Assembly: GCA_940337035.1 (NCBI GenBank)
Contig: OW679203.1
Span: 25,119,495-25,183,494, forward strand
DNA length: 64,000 nt
Source: Agriotes lineatus
Taxonomy: Eukaryota; Arthropoda; Insecta; Coleoptera; Elateridae
Direction of reading: 5' to 3'
Positions 55,782 to 64,000 of the stretch are shown one piece after another. Under the pieces are notes generated by a model. That model saw only the letters and a list, made by a program, of their open reading frames with translations, was not told the origin of the DNA and did no database searches. A program made the position numbers and the translations under genes. Numbering within the stretch: position 1 is the first letter of the stretch; each line of letters opens with the position of its first letter.

Positions 55782-57510
55782 ATGAGTGAGGCAAGAGAAG
55801 AGTCTGGTGACAGGTTGCGACGGCCTGAAAGGTCAAACGCTGGTATACCTGCAGAGAAGTACGGGGACTGGGAACAGACGGCAGGACAAGTCAACACCCA
55901 ACCTACTTCCAAACAAGGAAAGGCAGCTCAAGACCAGAAGTTCAACAATGGGTCATCCCCGGAGTCAATTGGTCAGATGTCAAAGGTTAGTCTCAGATCA
56001 AAGACCAATCACAGATCTAACACCAGTCATATTTCAAGAGTTAGTGATACATCAAAAGTCAGTGCTTATCGAGTTGCTGTGCTTAAAGAAAAGCTAAAAA
56101 TTGCTGAGGAGATAGCCGCTCTTGATGCTGAGGAACAAGTAAAGGCGAAGGAAAAAGCAAAAGAGCTCCTTCAGCTCAAGCTATCTATCAGAGAAGAGGA
56201 ACTCAAGGAAGCAGAAGATCTACACACTCTTTGTCAAATGTTGGTGATGGTCTACAAGGCTTAACATTAGAGTCACCAGCACCAATGCATAAAGTGGCTT
56301 AGTGGCTACAAAGCAGTGGTGGGCAGGATCAAAGCCGAAGATCACCGTTTCCAGTTCCTCAATCCGATCCTGCAGTCAGTCAATTGGCACAACCTCTTGC
56401 AGCAGTTCAGACGGTTGCAGCAGCTCCAACCCATGCAAGAACGGAAGAACAGACAACGAGAATGATGGCAAGGCAGTCATTGGGTAAAGACTTACCTAAC
56501 TTTTCTGGTGATCCAGAAGAGTGGCCCGGATTCATCACTCAGTTCCGACGTTCAACAAGATTATGTGGTTTCTCTGAGGATGAGAACCTCTGCCGTCTTC
56601 AAGGGTGCTTAAAAGGAGCTGCTAAAAAGTGTGTCAAGTCGATGCTTGTTCTTCCTGACAACGTTGAGGTGGCAATAAACGTCTTGGAAGAGAAATATGG
56701 CAGGCCTGAGCTTATAATAGAAACTATTGTACAGAAAGCTCAGAAGGCGACATCTCCTTCTATTGACAAGGGTGAGTCTATTGTTGACTTCTCAATTGTA
56801 ATCCGGAATTTGGTCTCAACCGCAGAAACACTTCAACGTACAGAGTACCTGATCAACCCTCAGCTTTTGACAAAATTGACCCAGACATTTCCTGCCATTT
56901 TGAGGATGTGTTGGGGAAAGAAAGTAGCCAAGCAATATCCAGCCATAGCTACCCTTAAAGACTTTTCCAACTGGATTGAGGGAGAAGCTCGAGCTGCTTC
57001 GTTTGTGACAAAAATTAACTTTCCTACTGATGGTGGAAAGGGAAAGTCAGAAGTCAAACGCAATGACAAAGATACAAGAAAGCATACACTGTTTGTGGCT
57101 ACAAGTTCAAACACTGGTCCAGTTTCAACGTAGCCAAAGGAAGCCAAATGTGCTTGTTGTGCTGGAAAGTCCCATTCCATCGAAGTTTGTCCCAAATTTC
57201 AGTCAAAGGCAATAGACGACAGGTGGACATTAGTACGAGCGAAGAAGTTGTGTTTTGGATCCTTAAAAGGAATGCATCACTCATCTCAATGCAAGAAGAA
57301 AAAAGAGTGTGGTGTCGATGGCTGTAAGAGGAACCACAATCCTCTTCTGCACTCAAAGCAATTGTCACAGCAGAGCGTTCCCGAGTCTTCGACTGAATAT
57401 TCAGCTGAGACAGTCACATTGACTGAAAATATGGACTTGGTTTCTCAGATTCAAGTAGAGTCAACTCAAATTCTCCTTAAGTTGCTTCCTGTTGTGTTAA
57501 AAGACCTAAA
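55782..57510 (+). pseudogene. BEL/Pao gag
   Basis: Begins MSEAREESGDRLRRPERS, followed by a Ser-rich then helical Glu/Lys-rich segment (LKEKLKIAEEIAALDAEEQ). The first frame stops at 56264. A second frame carries the Pao gag domain (LPNFSGDPEEWPGFITQF, LQGCLKGAAKKCV, LEEKYGRPELII, DFSNWIEGEARAA), interrupted by TAG at 57131-57133. It then reads Cys/His-rich CACCAGKSHSIEVCPKF and CKKKKECGVDGCKRNH, which are the zinc knuckles. A third frame change near 57510 leads into the protease. It is a packaging protein in origin, non-functional here. Confidence 0.85.
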
Positions 57511-60500
57511 TATGAAGTCTCAACATTTGCTATGCTCGACCAAGGCTCAACTGCAACATTGATGGATGGTGGTCTAGCAGCAGAGCTTGGACTTTCTGGT
57601 TCTATTCGTCCTCTGCGAATCAAGTGGTATGACAGCTCAACAAAGGTGGACTACGAGTCACGCAACGTGAAAGTAAAGGTTCGAGGTGCTGGAATGACAG
57701 ACTCGTTTGTTATTTCAAATGTAAGGACAGTCTCAAAATTTGATTTACCTACTCGTACATTGAGCATTCGCAGCTTAAGTGACATGCATCATTTGCAAGT
57801 TTTGGATCTGCAAGCCGTAAAGAGAGCAAAACCCAAGCTCTTGATAGGACAAGACCAATCGCACCTCGTTGAGTCAAGGGAACTTCGCGAGGGTCCAGAG
57901 GGTAGTCCAATGGCTTCACTCACCAAACTGGGATGGCTTGTTAATGGAACACATACAATTTCTCATGGAGAGGAATGTCAATTTATCTGCCATGTCTACA
58001 GTAACAAGGAGCGTGATGAAGATCTCCAGCAGCTTGTACTTGATTCTTTTAAGACTGAGTCATTTGGAGTCAAAGTAACAGATGAAAAGTCAAGATCTAG
58101 GGAAGATCTCAGAGCCAAAAGCATCATGGAGAAAACTACCAGAAGAAAGGGAGACCGATTTGAAACAGGATTGCTTTGGAGAGATGAGAATTCTGTCCTA
58201 CCTGAGAGCATGTCAAATGCTTTTCGACGACTCAAGAGCATAGAAAAGAAGATGGATCGTAACCCAGCCTTTGCACAAGCCTACGAGTCGAAGACCCAAG
58301 AGTACATCAAGAAAGGGTTTGCTTGCAAGGCCACTGATGAGGAACTTCGAGTGGTAAGCGCCAAGGAGTGGTACCTTCCTCACTTTGCCGTGACGAACCC
58401 AAACAAACCCGGAAAGTTCAGATGGATTTGTGCTGTAGCAGCGACGTCTCATGGTGTTAGCCTGGACCAAGGACCAGACTACATCAATTCTCTACCTGGC
58501 ATTCTTTGGAAGTTCAGACGGAAGAGGGTGGCAATCTGTGCTGATATCACTGATATGTTTTACCGTGTTTTTATTCGCGATGGAGACCTTCCTGCGCAAA
58601 GATTTTTATGGAGAAGAAAAGACAGAAACAGAGAACCAGGTGTGATGGTCATGAAGGTAATGATTTTTGGTGCCACCTCTACTCCTTCTTCAGCTCAATT
58701 TGTGAAGAACATCAACGCTTTGGAGTTTAAGGATTCTTACCCAAAAGCAGTAGCAGCAATTATAAACAACCACTACATGGATGACTGGCTTGATTCTGAT
58801 GATACTGTTAAGGGGGTCATCAAGATGATTGAAGAGGTGAGGACAATTCAGCAAAGAGGAGGATTCATTATTTGCAAATTTGTTTCAAACTACCAAGATG
58901 TCATGGACTCAATTCCTAAGGAACTTAGAGCCAATTCAACAAAAGAACTAAACTTAACACAGGGAGATAACTTTGAAAGAGCTCTTGAGTTAAATTGGAA
59001 CCCTAGATCCGACGAGTTCACCTTCAGACTTAAGTTTCCAAAGGTTGACGACAAGCTTCTTGTTGGACAGAGACGTCCGACAAAGAGATATGTCCTCCGG
59101 CTTGTCATGTCACTTTTCGATCCTTTGGGTTTTATTTTTCCGTTCATTGTGAAAACGAAGATTTTGGTTCAGGACATTTGGAGGACTGGAATCGGATGGG
59201 ATGATGAGCTCCACGAAGACGAGTGGCATAAGTGGAACAACTGGCTTCAAAACTTGAAGGGCATCACTGAGGTGAAAGTTTCAAGATGCTACTGCCTGTC
59301 GATTCCAATAGCTGACAGCATTCAACTTCATGTTTGCTGTGATGCAAGTTAGCAAGCATTTTGTTTAGTTGGTTTATTGGATCCGAAACAAGTTTCTTCA
59401 TGGAATCGATTTATTCGTGTAACGGCCAGAGTCCTTCGATTTATCACTCAGGCAAGAGGGAAATCCAATTATAAAGCGAGGGTCCTCACAGCACTAGAAT
59501 TGAAACAAGCAGAGTTACTCGGTCTTAAGACAGCTCAGAGCGACAGCTTTCCAGAAGAGATTGAACGGATGTTAAGAGAAAAGTCAATTCCAAAAGGCAG
59601 CAGGTTAAGTCAACTTTCTCCTGTTCTTGATAATGATGGTTTAATCAGATTGAAGGGTAGAATCGAACTATCACCTGACTTGGAGGATTCTACTAAATAC
59701 CCAATGATTTTGGACCCGAAGAACCCTTTGACCGTGCTTCTCATTCAAGAATACCACAACAGAGCTGGACATCATGGATGTGAGTTAGTACTCAATGAAC
59801 TTCGCCGGAAGTTCTGGATTTTGGATGCTCGAAGTGCAGTTAGACGTTCATGGTCAAATTGTCAATTTTGTAAAAATTCAAGAATCATGCCGAAGATTCC
59901 TGAGCTGGCTCCTCTTCCAGATTTCAGAGTCACACGTCAGGTGAGACCATTTATGAAAGTTGGAATTGATTATTTTGGGCTCTATAACGTGACCATTGGA
60001 CGACGTACAGAGAAGAAATACGGATTCCTCTTCACTTGCTTTAGTACAAGGGCAATACATTTGGAGTTAGCTGGGTTACTAACTACAGATTCAGCTATTC
60101 TGGCTTTGCGGAGAATGATTGCAAGACGAGGTCCTCCAGCTAACATTTACTCTGACAATGGTACTAACTTTAGAGGAGCTTCGAGAGAGTTAAAGGAGGC
60201 GCTTATGGCTTTTAATCAAGACCTTCTGACTTCAACTTTGGCGTCCAAGGGTATAACTTGGCATTTTATTCCTCCAGGATCACCACATATGGGAAGCAGT
60301 TGGGAGCGATTAGTGCGGTCGGTCAAGATTGCACTGTCTACGACTTTAAAATCTCGTTCACCCAAGGAGGAAGTTCTACACACTTTATTCTGTGAAGCAG
60401 AACACACGGTGAATAGTAGACCGTTGACATTTCTTTCAATGGATCCGGACGACAAGGTAGCTCTAACACCTAATCACTTCCTTATTGAGCCTGCTGGAAC

Positions 60501-60900
60501 GGCACCACCAACATGAGTATCTGAGCCTTCTGATTTGTACCTGTGAAACCAGTGGAAGTTGGCTCAAGCCTTGGCAGATATGTTTTGGAACCGTTTGGTT
60601 AATCAATATCTCCCATCTTTGACAAGGAGAAAGAAGTGGCAACACAGAACTCCAGAGGTTAAGATCGGAGACATCGTAGTTATTTGTGACAGCACCCTTC
60701 CAAGAAATAATTGGCCAATGGGGGAAGTAGTAGCTACATTTCCCGGAAAAGATGGACAAACTAGAGTAGCAGATGTTCGTACTAATAACGGAGTTCTAAG
60801 ACGACCTGTGGTTAAGCTCGGCGTTCTTGATGTGAATGCTAAAGAAACCGGAAGTCCTTTAGCAGGGGGGAAGAATGTGCCCGCCGAGCAACAGCAGTAA
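57511..60900 (+). pseudogene. BEL/Pao pol: protease, RT, RNase H, integrase
   Basis: One frame throughout. Protease AMLDQGSTATL; Pao-specific region WLVNGTHTISHGEEC; RT with GKFRWICAVAAT, ICADITDMFYRVFI, and the catalytic box NNHYMDDWLDS (about 58770-58800). RNase H starts HVCCDAS and is broken by TAG at 59350-59352. Integrase has an HHCC finger (YHNRAGHHGCE, CQFCK), D in VGIDYFG, D in IYSDNGTNFRG and E in GSSWERLVRS. The C-terminal domain (WPMGEVVATFPGKDG) follows two TGA codons at 60515-60517 and 60544-60546. Both TGAs sit where the family commonly has Arg, consistent with CGA to TGA decay. Confidence 0.88.
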
Positions 60901-61075
60901 ATTATAAATTTGTGAAAGAGTGCTTATATATATTGGTAGCCATGGTAGTGTTGTTGTTAAATAGAAATAGGTTTGTGATAGAAACATACTGTAATTTTGA
61001 AAATAAATACAAGTTGCACTTTGATTGTGCTGGTCCTTCTGAGTAGCAGACTTAAATAGTCAAACCGCGAGAACA
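60876..61075 (+). repeat. 3' LTR of the BEL/Pao element
   Basis: Second LTR copy, starting inside the last codons of pol (VPAEQQQ and its TAA lie within it), as is common in compact elements. AATAAA near 61002. Confidence 0.92.
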
Positions 61076-64000
61076 AATGTGATACAGATAGAGAGGACCA
61101 GAAGGATATAAAACGAAAACGCCCGGTCAGTAGACTTTACTTAAATCTACGCACTTACCAGAAGAAACCTTCTAGAGCTCCAACCATTTTCCTGACCGCC
61201 TGCTCCGGTACCGGGAATCAAAGCTGAGACCAACCCGTAACGTATTTCTAAGGTTGCCGGATACGGTATCAGAAGATAGCACCCGCAACCCTTCCCATGC
61301 AGTAATCTAAGCAGCCCATTCCCAGGCCATTGGACCCGGTACGAAGGGATTTCTCACCTTCTCCTGAATATTACGCTCCAACACTACGCTCGATAAGCGC
61401 AATATAAGCCGAACTACAACAGAAATTGACTAACGGCACAATTTACGTGGAACAGGGGCATCTTTCTATACAGCGGTGACTTCCTACGACGCCTCCAAAC
61501 AAAATTGTAGTACTTTGTACAACCCCGAGGATTCGATCGGCACCTTTGCCGCAATCCTAGCAAGCGCCTATGCGGGCACCCAGGGCTTTTCAAATGTAAA
61601 GTTTGATACGACCGCACTATTAACACTTGCATTACACCTTCCACAGACGTAAAGATACCGCCGAGGACTACTTGCCCCTAATTAGCTGCACGCTGTCTCC
61701 CCCAAATTGTTTAGTAACGATATTCAACATTTCAATTACAGAAGTAGCCGCTACAAAGTATAGCACCTAATAGAAAGTTGTCCGACTAGGCTTCCGACTG
61801 CGCTTGATCGTTGCATTGAAGTCACTTATTGTTTAAATTGTACGTTTTGTAATTGACTTTAACGTATAAGCCTGACCAGTAATATAAGACAAATGTGCAT
61901 AATCTTTCTAAAGTGTTCTGAAACTATTCACTCGACGCAAATAACAAAGTCTGATTTACTGAACTACTGATTGAGGCTTGATATACGAAGTAATCAATGA
62001 ACTAAGTTAACAGCCAGTAGCAAGCAGTACAAATGCCCTGCAAAGCCAAATGGTGCCGCTATGAAGGTAACGCTATAGACCTAAGTGCTTCTGAACGTGA
62101 TTCACACTCCCTTTGTAATCTATAAAACAAAATTTAGAGGCCGAAGGGGATTGCATTATAGAAATTTTGTAGTGGATATGTACTCTTCTTTCTGTGGTAA
62201 TGGAGTTGTGTAACAAATAGAATTCTTAAAATGCCTGTAATATAAGTATCTAAAGGTTCATTGAATTTAGAGTAAGTTTAAATATTGACTCAAGTGAGAC
62301 AAAAGCTGCAGGTACCAGAGTACGGTAAGTTACACATCCGGTAAGTCAGCAAACAACCGGTTTAAGTTTCTTTTCAACGAGTCTCTTGGGAACCGAGAAA
62401 TCTCAAAAATCGTAATAGATTTCTACATATTTATTTGAAATAAAGAAAGAGATTATTAATCAAAACTGAAATCCACGAGGAATACTTCTGGATTAACCAA
62501 ATTACTGTTTACAAAATTTACTTGAATGTATAGTTACTTGAGGACGCAGTTCATCACAGGAGTTCGGACCAAACGTGCGACAGCGGCTAGAATTACAGCG
62601 CGCTTCGATAACATATGGAAATTACCAATATTCGTCGATTCCCGATTTCGTACTTGTGCTCGCCGACATCCACGAGGTTCATCGACCAGGTCTGAATTTA
62701 AAACTATTCTTATTAATCCGCTGCCTTGCCATATGTATTCCAGTTTGGGGAAATCCGAAAATAAGGTATTTAAACTAGAGCAGATGCCGGGACTTGATAC
62801 CTTCACGACTTGAGTAGGCCGTTCTGCACCACTATTATCCCGAACGTAGGTAGGTTAAGGCTTTTTATTTCATATTAAGCGTAATCAGCATTTGTCATCC
62901 CAATTTTTGTTTGTTTCACCTTAGCTCTTAGGCTTAATATAAGTACTTAAATAGCCTCTGTCTTTTATTACTCCTCCCACTTTTTATAAATAGATGTGTT
63001 GGGAACGACGAAACGACAAACGGACTTACCTGGAAGCCAGCTACCCCTAAATAAAACACAGGTTGGATCTGTTATAGTTTCAACAAGGAGTAACTTTCTC
63101 CATTCCCTCTCTCTCTCTCTCTCTGTGCCTCCATACCCTTAACCACTATATTTTCTACTGTGTAGAGGAAAAAAAAGATTCACAACAGCGAATTTCATAG
63201 CCAGCAACTGATAATGATATTGTAATCCAAAGAACAAATACATTAACGACCAACACGCGGTTGCCATTCTTACACGTGTAAAATTATATTATTTATACAG
63301 CATGTTAGGTAATTATTTATATACAGATTAATTATTTCCAATTCTTAATATAGTATAATGTTTACTACTGCTTTCATAAAACAATTGCAAGCAATTTACA
63401 ACCACTCAAAGTAAATAATTTGGAAAGCTGCTGTTCGGGCAATAGAACAAACAAAATATTTGGGAAAAGTGAAATATTATTAACTGAAACGGTACAGTTG
63501 AAGGTTATCAGCGGCTGCAAGCAAGGATATTTTATGACGTTCTCGGATATAAAAATGACAATTAATTTTCCACCGAATGAATTGCTGACAACTTTATACA
63601 CTAGAAGATGCTATATTTATGTCGACGCAAAGTACCTCGAGCAATTTACCACAAATTTCCTATTTGTTCATTGCTGTCGCAGGAGCATTATGAATTACCT
63701 GCAATAAAACCGGACGAGCCCATTAATTCGAGTTCCTGAAAGCTTGTTTGCAAAGATGGCTTTGTTGCGGCGTAATATGGCGATGAAATGCATTATACGA
63801 TAGTAACAGTAGCGGTTCATTTAGATTCTGTTGCGAAGCATAATAATATCCCTACATAATTAGTCTGATTTACTAATATGTTTGGTTATGCAATAGCCAA
63901 TTAAATCTCTAATGTAGTGCAACTTGCACAGCAAATAGGACCAAATAGGGGTTTGTGTGAGACTTTGATGTTGCCCGCTTCCCAAAGGTTCCGTGGATTC
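61076..64000. other. Unassigned sequence to the window end
   Basis: No recognised gene or element. Frames at 61414-61644, 62526-62813 and 63420-63707 have no motif, and the second is open on both strands. A (CT)9 microsatellite lies at 63107-63124. Confidence 0.4.

Larger units (their letters stand above)
55477..61075 (+). mobile_element. BEL/Pao retrotransposon
   Basis: LTRs of 208 bp (55477-55684) and 200 bp (60876-61075) start TGTGCCCG and end GCGAGAACA. The flanking 5 bases are AAGGT (55472-55476) and AATGT (61076-61080), a plausible target duplication with one change. TGGTCCTTCGAGCCG at 55686-55700 is a tRNA-type primer-binding site, and AGGGGGGAAGAA at 60864-60875 is the polypurine tract. 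Protein order gag, protease, RT, RNase H, integrase with Pao-type signatures identifies the superfamily. All genes are interrupted. Confidence 0.93.

Noticed and set aside
61500..61580. tRNA-like B box (GGATTCGATCGG)
   Set aside because: No matching A box, acceptor stem or cloverleaf could be drawn around it.

Overview
The window looks like arthropod, most likely insect, intergenic DNA made almost entirely of transposable elements. Reasons: a Jockey-clade LINE, an RTE-type LINE, a BEL/Pao and a Ty3/gypsy retrotransposon, a PIF/Harbinger element with a MADF-domain partner gene, a Tc1/mariner-type element with unusually wide catalytic spacing, and many AT-rich MITEs. I find no convincing host gene, tRNA or rRNA. 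Species cannot be named from sequence alone.

Layout. 1-165 is the 3' end of a gypsy pol gene, followed by GC-richer tail sequence to about 2.25 kb. At 3361-5066 lies a Foldback-like element with minisatellite terminal repeats and a 9-bp target duplication. From 5091 to 34171 runs a 29-kb nested composite flanked by TTAA, with long inverted arms (5091-9735 and 31307-34171) that carry remains of a Mutator/Kolobok-type transposase. Inside it are a near-intact DD(81)E Tc1/mariner-like element (5670-7855), an RTE LINE with a twin-priming 5' inversion and its inverted partial duplicate (10062-12570 against 14346-28736), a foldback MITE (12571-13353), and a 10.2-kb Harbinger element (18292-28523) inserted in one LINE copy. 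The Harbinger element holds an antisense gene pair whose exons are interlocked, a Jockey fragment with a 31-bp target duplication, and a 3.8-kb long-TIR element.

A decayed Jockey LINE occupies about 36.5-38.5 kb. A nearly complete gypsy element occupies 39108-48894. It has 1.7-kb LTRs, degenerate PBS-like leader repeats, gag, an in-phase -1 frameshift signal G GGA AAC, and pol with a single in-frame stop. A BEL/Pao element with 200-bp LTRs occupies 55477-61075. The stretches 34.2-36.5, 48.9-55.5 and 61.1-64.0 kb show no recognisable genes.

Because several insertions interrupt one of two duplicated sequences, the window carries its own empty sites for the Tc1/mariner-like element, Harbinger, the Foldback-like element, the LINE and a MITE. 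This fixes both boundaries and relative order. The best leads are the interlocked Harbinger genes, the frameshift signal and repeated PBS-like leader of the gypsy element, separately homogenised repeat arrays in its two LTRs, the TTAA-flanked long-arm composite, and a group of unrelated-looking MITEs that share a GC-rich palindromic core.
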